Assembly (NCBI RefSeq): GCF_905404315.1
Contig: NC_066286.1
Coordinates: 11,849,501-11,913,500 of the forward strand
Direction: 5' to 3'
Source: Leptidea sinapis
Lineage: Eukaryota > Arthropoda > Insecta > Lepidoptera > Pieridae
DNA: 64,000 nt
Within the stretch, counting starts at the first letter, position 1. The number at the start of each line of letters is the position of its first letter. The notes beneath the pieces were generated by a model. It did no database searches. It was not told where the DNA came from and was given only the letters and a program-made list of their open reading frames with translations. Below are positions 10,451 to 22,215 of the stretch, in pieces. The position numbers and the translations under genes were made by a program.

Positions 10451-10863
10451 AATAAAGTATATATGTATCACTGTCTTCCTAATTGGGCATAAAAGAGACA
10501 AAAACACTTTGAGAGCGGATGTTATTAAGGATATGTTTATGTAATAAACTAATTAATTACCATTACCTTCTAACATACCGACATCAATCTATATAACATC
10601 CTAATCTAAGCTCGTATAGAATACTATAGATGAGATTTGAGTTAAATTTACATATAATGTTATTAAAGGTATGGATTTCTTTATCCTTATTATGATAAAT
10701 GTACGGAATTCTATTATTAAATTTAACTCCAGTACATAGAACTGGCAGTGGGTGTAAGCCAAGCACTCGCAAAGCTTTGTTTTTGAAAAAAAAAAGAAAC
10801 TTGCGTTTATAATACCTATAAGAGTGATCATCATAAAAAATACTTAGTTCCAATTTACATGAA
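10451..10863. other. AT-rich DNA, nothing recognised
   Basis: Open frames on the minus strand here have low-complexity AT-driven composition and are not supported. Confidence 0.45.
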
Positions 10864-11167
10864 CCAGTGGGAGGCTCCTTTGCACAGGATGCCGGCTAGA
10901 TTATGGGTACCACAACAGTGCCTGTTTTTGCCGTGAAGTGTAAACTTTATTGTGTTTCAGTCTGAAGGGCGCCGTAGCTAGTGAAATTACTGGGCAAATG
11001 AGACTCAACATCTTATGTCTCAAGGTGACGAGCGCAATTGTAGTGCCGCTCAGAGTTTTTGAGCTTTTCAAGAATCCTGGGCGGCACTGCAATGTAATGG
11101 GTAGGGTGTATCAATTACCATCAGGGGAACGTCCTGCTCGCTCTCGTCGTTATTTTCATTAAAAAAA
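10864..11167 (+). repeat. SINE-A, full-length reference copy
   Basis: Begins CCAGTGGGAGGCTCCTTTGC, contains GGGCGCCGTAGCTAGTGAAA and GACGAGCGCAATTGTAGTGC, and ends CGTCCTGCTCGCTCTCGTCG, TTATTTTCATT and seven A residues. About 300 bp, no coding frame, A-rich 3' end: a retroposed, non-autonomous element. The other copies in the window are truncated or more diverged relative to this one. Confidence 0.8.
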
Positions 11168-11295
11168 TGTTTTAACTTATAAAAGAGTACAGATAATGTA
11201 GATGTGTTGGATGGTCTTATATCAAAAAAGCTTAATTAGAAGAAACTAACAAATCCTTAAAATGACGACTTGAATTTTTACTCGACTCAGACTAT

Positions 11296-11505
11296 ATACA
11301 ATCTCGTAAATGTACACAGAACATTCACGTTATGACATTGTACAAAATATAGGGTTGTCACACGCAAGATTAGCTCGTTTGATTAATTTATTTTACTCGG
11401 CATTACGCCGCTGAGGATGACTGAGTGAGCATCGATTTGTTTCATTCTATTTTTAGGCGGTGCTGTATCTGACGGTTAAGTAAAATGATAATTAAGTGGG
11501 AGAGA
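11296..11505 (+). repeat. Dispersed repeat R1, copy 1
   Basis: Contains AAATATAGGGTTGTCACACG, AAGATTAGCTCG, CTGAGTGAGCATCGATTTG and GCTGTATCTGACGGTTAAG in the same order as 26433-26632 and, on the other strand, 39785-40000. No coding capacity and no clear terminal inverted repeat; probably a non-autonomous DNA element. Confidence 0.65.
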
Positions 11506-12261
11506 AATTACTTGGCTTAATTGTTTAGGAATTTATAACAAGATATATTATTTTAAGTTTATCTTGACAATACTTAACTTAAATAAAGGTGCTTTTAATT
11601 AAAGAAGTGAAACTTCTTTATCGTATGTAATGTAGTCATAATTTTGGTAACGCGCCATGTTCACGCCATCTTATTTTTTTGACATTTGAGACATTTTCAT
11701 ATTCAATAACAACATTAAATTCACATGTGCTAGTCTTACCTTTAATTTCTTATACTCAGTTATTTAATGATAATTTTTAATTCTTAAAATGGTATAAAAT
11801 GAAATAACAAAGAGTGAAATGAAATGACGGAGTCCCAGAAACATTTAACTCTTTCGTCTGTTATGACTTGACTAAAAAACGTAAGTAAAAAAACGTAATT
11901 GTTAATTGTTTTATGAATACTATCTTTTAATAATATTTTTATTATGGACATTTTTAATTCTAGGTAGACAAAGTGCCAACGATCCTCAAAATATCAGGTT
12001 ATATTATCTTGAGGTTTAGTTGGTAACAAAGCTTACTTTTACAAATGATTTAAGTTTTCTTTAGTGTTAATTCCGCCAATATTTGTTTTTCAAACAATTC
12101 GACAAAGGTTCGTTAAATCAATTCATTTACTTGTAACCACTTACTCAAATGTTTTTTTTTTTAACATTTATCTATAAATCATAAATCTATTGTATTATTT
12201 AAAAAAAAATTACTGTGTTAGCCAGGAAAAGTACATAATGCAACTTAAATGAAAATATATT
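11506..12261. other. AT-rich DNA, nothing recognised
   Basis: No supported gene, repeat or RNA. Confidence 0.45.
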
Positions 12262-12412
12262 TAAAAAGGCATAAAGGCATTTATTTTCTCAAAATTGATT
12301 TCTTTAGAATTCTTATTGATGTCATTTCTTATACTACTGGATACTACTACCGCTTCGGAAACAAATGGCGCTCTGAGAGAGAAGAAGCGGCGCAAGAAAC
12401 TCTCCCTTTAAT
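12262..12412 (-). mobile_element. LINE-A 3' UTR fragment
   Basis: Matches the end of LINE-A (plus copy 32960-33112): on the minus strand GAGAGTTTCTTGCGCCGCTT, the GCGCCATTTGTTTCCG block, AAATGCC and the TATGCC tail. Only about 150 bases are present, a strongly 5'-truncated insertion. Confidence 0.75.
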
Positions 12413-12451
12413 TGATCTGAATGAATTATGTAAGACTTAAGTCCTATTTGG

Positions 12452-12575
12452 GTTTTAGATGTGGTAGGCAGCCCTTATTCGGCTGGCGTATAGCCAAAAC
12501 AGAGGGTTGTATGTTTTATGTATAAGACGTGTAATGTCTTGACAACATATTGAAAACTTCGACAGGCACGTCTTA
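12452..12575 (+). repeat. Dispersed repeat R2, copy 1
   Basis: GGCAGCCCTTATTCGGCTGG, GCGTATAGCCAAAACAGA, TTTTATGTATAAGACG and CTTGACAACATATTGAAAA appear in the same order as in 28045-28175. Non-coding, type unknown. Confidence 0.55.
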
Positions 12576-13339
12576 TTTACAAGAAGTTTGAACAAATAAC
12601 TATTAAAATATATATTCTCAGCAGCATAATTATTATGAATAGTTTGACATTAAGTTGTACTTTATTCCTATATGTTATTAAAACTATATTAATACTTAGT
12701 TTTGTTTGATACTTTAATACTAAAACCTCGTTAAGCACACCATAAACTGAAGTATATAGGAACAAATAAAGGAACGGCTTTGACAGCTCTCATCTATCTG
12801 TCAACATCAGATTCTTGAACGTTAAAGTACAATTAATAGTAATATCAATAATAACTCAAAAAATAACAATCGTAACTAGTATTACATTAATTAATAAGAA
12901 TGTATAAAAATACGCAATTATTTTTATACTTTTTAGTGCATATTATATCTATTGTTTTGGCATAGTGTTTTTGAAGTCGGTTGTTTTTTGGTAAAATTTA
13001 TTTATAATGAAATTCAGTACAACATTATGCCTTTGGATGATGTAATGGTTACTAGGACTGGCTTTTTTAATGTTAGCAGTAAGCTAAGGATCTTTTATAG
13101 AGTATTCATATCATGGGTGTAGATAAAGCCGTTTAGGAGTCCCATTGATCATCATATTCGACTACAACAATTACTTGACCATAATTATGTTATGGTAGAT
13201 GACTTAAATATCCGGATAGTATAAAAAAGACTCGGCCGGTGTCGTTAATTTGCTCCTAAGAATTGAAGAGTTTCGTTACTTTGTCATAGATTCCGTAATC
13301 AGAACCTAACCAACCTCTCACCAAACTATCTTTGAAGTA
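12576..13339. other. AT-rich DNA, nothing recognised
   Basis: No supported feature. A GAAGTCGGTTGTTTTTTGG motif at 12974 resembles the end of the repeat at 13340-13545. Confidence 0.4.
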
Positions 13340-13545
13340 TATCCTTTCCAATAAAAAAAGAGTCATCGAAATCGGTTGGCGCGATATTAAGTTTTTCGTA
13401 AATTTATCATCCACTTTGCTATACGTATGTATAGCAAATTTAAGAATTTTATCGTTTTCTCATCTATCCATTGTTAGATCTGGACCAAAAGAACATACCA
13501 ACGAATTGAGAACCTCCTCATTTTTTGAAGTCGGTTAAAAAGACC
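13340..13545 (+). repeat. Interspersed repeat ending GAAGTCGGTTAAAAA
   Basis: Contains GTCATCGAAATCGGTTGGCG and ends GAGAACCTCCTCATTTTTTG, GAAGTCGGTTAAAAA. These motifs are common in lepidopteran repeats, which is the main basis of the call; only one copy is visible here. The open frame through it has no protein signature. Confidence 0.4.
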
Positions 13546-13676
13546 CATATACTCAAGAAATTTATTGAATTAGACGTCATCTTGCCGAAATCCATAACTA
13601 TCTAAATGTTGTGAGTTATCTTTAGTTTTAACTTCGCTAAGTTTTATTTGTCCACAATCTTCTTAATACAGAATCC

Positions 13677-13714
13677 ACTCATATCTCTAGACCGTACGGT
13701 CTAGAGATATGAGT
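13677..13714. repeat. Perfect 38-bp palindrome without spacer
   Basis: The left half ACTCATATCTCTAGACCGT is followed immediately by its exact reverse complement ACGGTCTAGAGATATGAGT. There is no loop, and the symmetry stops at the next base on each side. It would extrude as a cruciform or act as a dyad site; its role is unknown. Confidence 0.9.
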
Positions 13715-14372
13715 TGTACGCGGCTACTACCGAAGAATCGACTCTGGATTTTTCGTGAGTAAGAGTTTGTCAAGCCAAAAGCTCCTCACAGTGCCTCGAG
13801 TAGAAGCGAAACACGTATCGAAATGGTTTTAGCAAATTAAAAGGTCAGGAGGCTTAGCGGTGGCCTATTCTTCGATGTATGTAGATTGTAGTGTAAGAAA
13901 TCTTAGCGCAATGAACACGTATTTAAGATAACTCACAAATTTTTAACCTTATACATAATAAAAATACTCCCTGCACAAGTATTCAAAGACTTATGTTAAT
14001 TAATTCATCAAAATGGAAGCTATTTTTCCATTCATAAATTATCTTGTATTTTAATAAAATGATTTAATTAGTAAATTAACGCAATAGAATCATTTAAAAT
14101 TAAATAACCAACAAAAATAATTCCAAGTGCGCTCGCAATTTGGAAGTATGCTTCAGTTTTTAATTCAAGAGCTCCCAAACGATTGCAACTTAAGTTGACC
14201 TTTAAAAGGGTTTCACTAAATTTGAAGAATGAATTCATTTACTTTTTTTGATGCAAAGCAAAGCAATGAGTTTTTTTACCAATTTAACTGTACATAACTG
14301 TAAATGTATTGAATTCTCCCCACCAAATGTAAAAAAAGGTATCAAGAAGTATAATTTTTTTATGTTAATAAG
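13715..14372. other. AT-rich DNA, nothing recognised
   Basis: No supported feature between the palindrome and the SINE-A copy. Confidence 0.4.
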
Positions 14373-14573
14373 GGATGAGATGAAAAGGACGTTCAGCTGA
14401 TACGCCATATCCACCACAATCAAGTGCCGCTGAGGATTCTTGAAAACCCCAAAAAATCTGAGCGGCACTGCAATTGCGCTCGTCAGCTAAGTGAGACATA
14501 AGATGTTGTCACATTTGCCCAGTAATTTCACTGGCCGCGGCACCCTTCAGACCAAAACACAATAATGCTTATA
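14373..14573 (-). repeat. SINE-A copy, cut by LINE-B1
   Basis: Minus-strand SINE-A with GACGTTCAGCTGATACG-type start, GAGCGGCACTGCAATTGCGC and GCCCAGTAATTTCACTGG. It stops at CAATAATGCTTATACATT where the LINE-B1 5' end begins, so about 100 bp of its 5' part is missing here. Confidence 0.7.
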
Positions 14574-17500
14574 CATTTTGCCCTGTACTTTTCCCGGGGC
14601 GTAAAAAGAATAGGGGAGTCCCAGGCCCATGGGTGTCGTAAGAGGCGACTAAGGGCTTTTTAGAAGTGGGAGAGTCACGCTGCCGTCTTTTGACGTCAGC
14701 ACAATCGGGCCAGACTCGTCCGGGTTAATTACCACACTCGCACAGAATACCGGCGTGAAGTAGCGGCCTAGTGCCGCTATGTTTCGCATAGGTTAGTGTC
14801 GAGGACCGGTGGCCATTCCCCTCCCCCCCTCCACCCGAATATGACAGCGGAACTAAACAAGATTTTACCCCAGGAGGGTACCGGCTCTACCAGAATTGGA
14901 GAATCCCTCCCCGGGCACTCTAGCACGGGCTGCCCTTCGTATTCTGGGGAGGGCACAGAACCGCGCATGACCAAGAACAAACAAGGCAGTATCACCACGG
15001 CACCCCGCTCCACACTCAACGTGGACTTTTGCAATATCAGGGGAATTCACTTCAATTTAAACGCCATCCACCACCACCTTGAGATGGCACTGCCGGCCTT
15101 GTGTTTCCTTACTGAGACGCAGATATCTCGACCTAGATACGTCATATTTAACGTACCCCGGGTATAAAATTGAGCACAATTTTTTGCCTCATGCCGGGGT
15201 ATGTGTGTACGTTAGGGAGGATATCTGCTGTCGCCGTCTCGGCAATTTGGACGGTAGGGACCTGTCCACTCTCTGGCTCCGCGTAGATTTAAAGGACCGC
15301 GTCCGCATCTATGCGTGTGTCTACAGGTCCCATAGTGGTAACGAAGAAACCGATCATCTCATGGGCTGCGATCATGCAGCAATTGACGACGTACTTGCAC
15401 AGATCCCCTCCGCTGAAATCGTAGTCTTGGGTGATTTCAACGGGCACAATGCCGAATGGCTTGGATCACGTACCACAGACTACGCAGGGCGATCTGTGCA
15501 TAATTTTGCATTGGCGTATGGTCTGTCCCAATTGGTTGAGTCGCCAACGCGGCTCCCGGATGTGGATAGCCACATGCCGTCTTTATTGGATCTTCTGCTG
15601 ACTACACATCCCGATGGTTACCAGGTCTTTGTCGACGCCCCTCTCGGAACGTCCGACCATTGCCTGGTCAGGAGTGTAGTGCCTATCCGACGCCAACGTC
15701 GCAGACCACCAGCGACCCGCCGCGTTTGGCACTACAAGTCAGCAGATTGGGATAGGATGCGTTCCTTTTTTGCATCCTACCCTTGGGGCAGGGTTTGTTT
15801 CCCTTCGGATGATCCTAGTGCCTGCGCCGTTGCAGTAGCCGATGTGATACTACAGGGTATGGATATTTTTATACCAAACTCTGTAGTACCCATCGGTGGC
15901 AGATCACAGCCCTGGTTCGATGCGTCAGTTAAAGCAGCATCTGACTGCAAAAAACAGGCGTATCGAACTTGGGTTGCGGAGCTGGGCACAAAGGATCCGA
16001 ACTGCACAGTTCTTAAGAGGAAATACAACCGTGCCTCCAGATTTTTTAAGCGGCAAATCGCCCATGCAATGTCAAAACACGTCGTCAAAATCGGCGAGCA
16101 GCTTTCCAGTTACCCTCGTTGTCGAAAGCTGCTCTTAGTAACTTCAGCCAGCCGTCCATGCCGCCGTTGCACATGAGGAATGACACCCTTACGGCAAAAG
16201 AGAAAGCCGATCTCTTGTGCACTCTTTTCGCCTCCAACGACTCTTGACGACAACGGAAAAACACCGCCGACCATCCCGCGGTGTCAGAGCTCTATACCTG
16301 AAGTACAGTTCAGACAGAAAACTGTTAGGCGAGCTCTGTTTGCGTTGGACGTCAAAAAGTCGAGCGGGCCGGATGGCATTTCTCCGATCGTGCTTAGAAC
16401 GTGTGCCCCTGAGTTGACGCCGGTGCTAACGCGTTTATTCCGGCACTCTTATCCTAAAGGCGTAACCCTAAAGGCGGCTATTGAAAGCAAGGGGGAAGGC
16501 CTGGCAGTTAGCCTGGATATAGCGAAGGCCTTTGATCGTGTATGACACAAGGCACTCCTCTCCAAACTTCCATCATTTGGGCTTCCCGAGAGCTTGTGCA
16601 AGTGGACCTCCAGCTTCCTCACTGGGCGTAGCATACAGGTCGTTGTCGACGGATATTGCTCGAACCCGAAGCCCGTGAATTCTGGAGTGCCCCAAGGCTG
16701 TGTGCTGTCTCCCACGCTGTTTCTTCTGCATATCAATGATATGTTGGACACCTCCAACATTCATTGCTATGCAGACGACAGCAGTGGAGATGCCATATAC
16801 ACGGGCCATGCAGGTCTCTCTCGGGAAATCGTCGACCAGTGCCGGGAGAAACTTGTGTCTTCTATCGAGTCCTCTCTTGAGAAGGTCGCGGAATGGGGAA
16901 AATTGAACTTTGTCAAATTTAACCCGCAGAAGACTCAAGTTTGCGCGTTTACCACTAAAAAAACCCCATTTGTCGTATCACCGCTCTTCGACAACACTTC
17001 CCTCAAAGCCTCGCCTAGTATCAGAATACTTGGTCTCGAAATCTCGAGCGATTGCCGATTTCGTGGTCATCTGGAAGGCAAAGCCAAATTGGCTTTAAAG
17101 AAACTGGGCGTCATTAATAGAGCACGGCAATACTTCAAGCCGGCCCACATACTAGCGCTCTACAAAGCGTAGGTCCGGCCACACATGGAGTATTGCTGTC
17201 ATCTGTGGTCTGGCGCACCCCAGTATCAGCTCGCTCCATTTGACCGCGTGCAACGCAGAGCAGCTCGAATTGTCGTGGACCCAGTGCTCTGTGAACGGCT
17301 GGATCACTTGGCGTTGCGTAGAGACGTCGCTTCATTGTGTGTCTTCTACCGCATTTATCACGGGGAGTATTCCATAGAGCTGTTTAACCTGATTCCTGCC
17401 GCCGAAATCCACCTTCGCATGACACGCCACAAGTTAGGATATCATCCTCACCATCTGGATGTGCGGCGGTCCTCCACAGTGCGGTTTTCAAGGAGCTTTC

Positions 17501-17715
17501 TTCCACGTACTACGAAGCTGTGGAATGAGCTTCCTTGTGCGGTGTTTCAGGGACGATACGACATGGGTACCTTCAAAAAAAGCGCGTACACCTTCCTTAA
17601 AGGCCGGCAACGTTCCTGTGACTCCTCTGGTGTTGTAAGAGATTGTGGGCGGCGGTGATCACTTAACAACAGGTGACCCGTATGCTCGTTTGTCCTCCTA
17701 TTCCATAAAAAAAAA
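14574..17715 (+). mobile_element. LINE-B1 retrotransposon, plus copy
   Basis: A Jockey/CR1-like non-LTR element: about 270 bp of 5' UTR (GGCCCATGGGTGTCGTAAGA near 14626, then GTGGGAGAGTCACGCTG), an endonuclease plus reverse transcriptase frame, and a 3' end GTTTGTCCTCCTATTCC followed by A residues at 17707-17715. It has an internal deletion, frameshifts and stops. A LINE-B2 fragment follows directly with no spacer. Confidence 0.9.
14841..17658 (+). pseudogene. LINE-B1 ORF2 (endonuclease/RT), broken
   Basis: The protein would nick target DNA and reverse transcribe its own RNA on the exposed end. Endonuclease blocks are visible: NIRGIHFNLNA, LTETQIS, ACVYRSHSG, VVLGDFNGHNAEW and GTSDHCLV, so the catalytic E, D, N and SDH set is kept. 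The reverse transcriptase begins with KKSSGPDGIS but then loses about 79 residues at 16465 compared with the minus copy (that copy has the RPIAITS block there). It resumes at AAIESKGEGLAV, and keeps SGVPQGCVLSPTL and the CYADDSSGD active-site block. In-frame stops replace a W codon at about 16542 and a Q codon at about 17170; frameshifts lie near 15125 and 16130. Confidence 0.9.
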
Positions 17716-18500
17716 TGCGGCCGACAAAATTTAGTCCAATTCAACCCTAAGAAGACACAAGTTTGTGCGTTCACCACTAAAAAGTCTCCCTTTGTCGTAT
17801 CCCCTCGTTTCGACATCACCCCTCTAACTGCCACATCCTATAATGGCATACTTGGCGTCGATATATCGAGCGATGTTCAGTTCCGTGGTCACTTGGAAGA
17901 GAAGGCCAAACAGGCCTCTAAAAAGCTTGGTATACTTAGTAAGGCAAGACAGTACTTCACTAAAAGCCACCTCCTGCATCTTTAGAAGGCGCAAATTCGG
18001 CCTCACATGGAGTACTGTTCTCACCTCTGGGCGGTTGCTCCCCAGTACCAGCTTCTCCCATTAGACCGCGTAAAACGAAGAGGGGCTCGAATCTTCGACG
18101 ATCAAGTCATCTCCGATCGGCTTCATTCATTAGCATTGGGTGAATGATGTTGGTTCTCTCTCCATCTTCTACCGCATTTATCACGGGGAGTTCTCAGAGA
18201 AGCTGTTCGGGTTGATTCCAGCGGCCGAATTCCACCACCGGACATTACGTGCAAAGTACCATCCGCATCACGTAGACGTCTGGCATTCCACAACCGCGAG
18301 TTTTTTTTTAAATTTCTTGCCTCGCACTGCCACTTTGTAGAATCAACTACCGGCGGCGGTCTTCCCGAACAGATACGACTTAGGGACCTTCAAGAAAAAA
18401 GCATACTCCCACCTTAAAGGCCGGCAACGCATTTTTTGACACACCTGTTGTTGCGGATGTCCATGGGCGGTTGCCTCACCTCTCCCGTTCCCGTGAGCCC
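17716..18500 (+). mobile_element. LINE-B2 fragment (thumb to 3' UTR)
   Basis: A second subfamily of LINE-B, 5'-truncated within the reverse transcriptase. It reads VQFNPKKTQVCAFTTKKSP, a GILGVDIS-like block, LDRVKRRGARI and SIFYRIYHGEFSEKLFGLIP, and has the B2-type 3' end with TTCCCGTGAGCCCC. It starts right at the poly(A) of the LINE-B1 copy. Frameshifts and an in-frame stop (L-stop-K near 17982) make it dead. Confidence 0.8.
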
Positions 18501-18704
18501 CTTGCCCATTAAATATAATTAATAAATTATACTTGTTTGGTGGATATGTTTATTTCTTAATTTCGTTAGATCATAGAATGGTTCTATATAATTAATACTA
18601 ACTCATATAGCAATGTCATACAATATATTTTCGCATGCGGTATTCACCTTAAAAGTAATAAGACTAAATAAAAAAAATACAGTGAAATACTAAACTTAAA
18701 TCCA

Positions 18705-18865
18705 TCATAGCTGAATGGATCTGCTGCATACGCAAAGTCCGTTATTATAAAATAACTTTTTCGTTGTAAAAACTGTCAGGATTTATGGAAAATACTACCT
18801 GGCTTTTCTTGATCCATTTTCATCACAATATTATACTTTTCTTTGTGATTCATTATGGTATTTAA
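18705..18865 (+). repeat. Dispersed repeat R3, copy 2
   Basis: Same motif order as 10036-10200: AGCTGAATGGAT, ACTTTTTCGTTGTAAAAACTGT-type segment, CTTTTCTTGATCCATTTTC and TTATACTTTTCTTTGTGATT. Confidence 0.55.
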
Positions 18866-19200
18866 TCTGGTTATCCGTAAATATTCTTATTTGCATTCTG
18901 TTACTAAAAGATTCATGTATATAATAGAATATTATTATAACCCAAGAAAACAACAATTAACTTGATAAGTAATTTGATGATCAAGCTCAAAGTTAATATC
19001 AACCAAACTTAATATATTAACATGAACTTATTACTTAACAAACTTAGATCGCTTTATCTGATATTGTCGATGTGAATTGAGGAAAATTCACATAGTATTG
19101 AGTTAAATCACATATTATAAAGGCGAAAGTTTGTGAAAACCCGTAGGAGTTACAAAAATTTATATAATGTATAATGGAAATGTTTATTTTAAATATAAGT
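18866..19200. other. AT-rich DNA, nothing firm
   Basis: No supported gene. Positions 19117-19140 (ATAAAGGCGAAAGTTTGTG) resemble the end of a common SINE-type repeat but are too short to call. Confidence 0.35.
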
Positions 19201-19756
19201 TTTAAGTTTTTTATTTATTTACAATAACAGATAACAAGATAAAACTATCATCTAATAACAAGAACAGCATATTTTTATGATCCTGAGATCCAATTAAAAT
19301 TGTACACATCATTCACCAAATACAGTAAAAAAAATAAAAAATTAATAAGTGGACACAATAGTAATTACAGTATAACGAAATTTAAGTTAAACATTAAATT
19401 ATTTTACGTAAACTAGAAAGTTTTATAAAGAGTATTTTTAAAAATGTCTACATTTGTAAAGAATATATCAAAATCAGCACACACTTCGTTAAATTCTCTA
19501 CAAATTCTCATAATCGGGTTCTTATGCGATACATTATTATTTGAGGAATTGATCGAAAATAAACATGGAATACGCACAGATCGTGTTGGAACTTTAAAGT
19601 TTATCAAACTTAATGAAGACTATCCATAAAACCATTCGCAATGTTATGTAAGACGCACATATCAGATACCCATCTCCGTTTATCAAGACTATGCAAGTTA
19701 AATTTACGTAAGCGCTCAGAGTATTCGGGAATTTTACGTCTAACACCCAACCTGCT

Positions 19757-20993
19757 TCAGGGAACTCTTACAAACCGCCGCTGAATTGACTCTATTCTAT
19801 CACGGTGAACATTATAAATTGGAGACCAAATCACTGAGCAATACTCCAGGATACTTCTCACTAAACCTTTGTATAATAATATCCAGGAGTTTTCCTGTTT
19901 AAATGATCTGGCGATTCTAATAACAAAACTTAACATCCTATTTGCCTTTGAACAAATATCATCGTAATCGCTTTTGAAGCATAAATCCGAGTCAAAGATG
20001 ACGCCCAAGTCCCTTATCACAGTCACACGATCTAGAACATTACCGTCGATAACATAATCATGAACAAATGTATTTTTCTTGCGAGTAAATGTAATCAGTT
20101 GACACTTTTCTATATTCAGCATCATGCGGTTACTTTTACACCACTGCCAAATAGTCTCGATGTCCCTTTGTAGCAATGAGCAGTCTTCTGGACCGTTTAT
20201 TTTACGAAATATTTTTATATCATCAGCGTACGCCAGACACTCACATCGAATTTTGGATAATAAGTCATTTATAAATGCCAAAAAAAGCAAAGGACCTAGA
20301 TTTGAGCCTTGAGGCACACCAGACCTAGCAAGAAATGGGACTGACTCGAAGCCACTCAACGCAACTAGTTGCGTACGATTTGATAAATAAGATGTGAGCC
20401 ATCCTTGAAGATTACCATGAATTCCCAGGTGATGTAACTTACATAAAAGCACTGAATGGTGAACGTAGTCAAAAGCTTTCGCAAAATCTGTATATATTAA
20501 ATCAACCTGACTCTTATCGTTAATTGTGTCACATAAGAATGAAGTATATACCAGTATGTTAGAAACAGTTGAACGACTAGCAAAGAAACCGTTCTGACGT
20601 GAGCTTAAGATGGGCTTCAGATGGTTAATGACTTGTGCATACACAAGCCTTTCAAAGATTTTGGCGAACCAACTTAGAATGGTTATCGGGCGGTAGTTTG
20701 TGACATCTGTTTTGTCCCCAGTCTTATATATTGGTTACTTTAGCAATCTTCCATAAAGCAGGAAAGATTCCATTTTGTAGTGATTTGTTGTAAATAAGAA
20801 CAAGGGGTTTGGCGAGACTCACAGCGCACATACGAATTAAAATGGGTGGTATACCATTTGGTCCAGAATTTTTGGATAAATCAATGGATTTAAGCTGCTG
20901 AATAACATTTTCTAGAGACACTGAAAATTGGCAGATTGAAAAAGCCGAAGGAGGAAAGTCAGGAATATAGTTCACATTACTATTCATCAGCAA
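19757..20993 (-). pseudogene. LINE-C reverse transcriptase
   Basis: Reading down from 20993: fingers region with QLKSIDLSKNSGPNGIPPIL and ALWKIAKVTNI, a frameshift near 20720, then RQNGFFASRSTVSN, VDLIYTDFAKAFDYVHHSVL (motif A), RSGVPQGSNLGPLLFLAFIN (motif B), CLAYADDIKIF (motif C, catalytic YADD intact) and VIRDLGVIFDSDLCF. It ends with IWSPIYNVHRDRIESIQRRF, where the family still needs a C-terminal part; the rest is degraded. Frame breaks near 20720 make it inactive, though the catalytic residues are all there. Confidence 0.85.
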
Positions 20994-22201
20994 ACAGGTT
21001 CACAATGCCAGGGCTATCATTAGCGTATCGGTTATTGTAACTCATCTGTCTTGAGTAGGCATTACTGACTTTCTTATTTTTAGTGTAACGCCAAAAAGCT
21101 TTTAAGTTTATAGCCAGATCAGACTCTATGCGATTTATATATGTGCGAAAACATTGATCAAAAACTACCTTAGCTCTACATCTTAACATTGCAAAAGTAT
21201 CATAATCTCTTGGATTACCGTAAGTTTTAAATTTGACATAAAATTTAAATTTAGATTTTAGCAACTTTACTAACCCAGTAGAAAACCAAACGGGATAAGA
21301 TTTTTTGCGTAATTTAGTTTTGGGTGTGTACTTTTCAATTATTTCATACAAAGTGTTATAAAAACAATGAACAAACTCATCACATTCAAGTTGCAAAGCC
21401 GACTGCTCCCAATCAAAGTCTTGAATTTCCCTATTACAGCTCTCGTAATCGGTCTTATGAAAGCAGAGTTTCTCAGTTATAGAGTTGTTGAGTTTAAGCA
21501 ACGGGGCTCGACCACTAAGTAGGGTGAGCTCAAAGGGAGGGTGATGAGAGTCTATGCGGCAAACAGCAATGGTATGACTTAGTGAGATAGTATCAGGTGA
21601 ATCCGTTATCGCCAAGTCCAAGATTCTATCTAAGTGGTTAGGAATATAGTTAAGTTGTTTTGATTAAGTCAGCTGGAAAAACTCAGACAATGCTTTAGAT
21701 TTTTCGCAGACGTGGCTTAGAGGAAGTCCTGTTTGGTTTGACCACATCACACTACCCAAGTTAAAGCCACCAATAATACAAATTTTATGGTTTGGATAGC
21801 TCATAATATTTTGACATTTATTATGAAATTCTACCTAAAGTCTGGTGGGTAGGTAATCCGGTAAATATACCGTACATAAATTGATAGTAGTAACAGGATC
21901 TACTTTTATTTGAACCGATAAATCCTCCACCAAGTCGGATTGCTAATCGCATCTCAGCACGTATTCAACGTTTTTAGATTTTGACATAAGTACACTCCAC
22001 CATGTTTTTTTTTAAATGTTTAAGGAAATTTTCACTTCGATCTCTGCGCATTATAAAATACCGATCATCGAACAATTCAAAAGAGTTGATATTTACATTT
22101 AACCACGTTTCACTTAAGCATACAATCTCAAAATTATTACACAAAAAAGCATTATACACATCAATCGTTTTAGTATTTAAACCTCTTACATTTATCTCCA
22201 A
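20980..22201 (-). pseudogene. LINE-C endonuclease and linker
   Basis: The N-terminal part reads EINVRGLNTKTIDVYN and IVCLSETWLNV (the catalytic E of AP-type endonucleases). The block around 21760-21785 reads CIIGGFNLGSVMW, where the family has GDFN: the catalytic D is replaced by G. The linker from 21621 to 20980 contains the SLSHTIAVCRIDSHHPP stretch and a basic KSKFKFYVKF region. Stops near 21664 and 21975 break it. Confidence 0.75.
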
Positions 22202-22215
22202 TTCCGGCTAAACTA

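Larger units (their letters stand above)
19201..22215 (-). mobile_element. LINE-C (Jockey-like) retrotransposon, minus
   Basis: A non-LTR element about 3 kb long. Its AT-rich 3' UTR begins near the T-rich start at 19205 and its coding region reads from 22201 down to 19757. The 5' end is truncated or unrecognised: the frame begins in the endonuclease, with no ORF1 seen. It is a distinct family from LINE-A and LINE-B by its motif spelling. Confidence 0.8.

Noticed and set aside
10584..10853. Two overlapping minus frames of 77-89 codons
   Set aside because: AT-driven composition rich in I, Y, F and K, no motif, in AT-rich DNA.
14777..15050. Minus frames over the LINE-B1 5' region
   Set aside because: Antisense shadows of the LINE-B1 coding strand; the same shadow recurs at 51996-52316.
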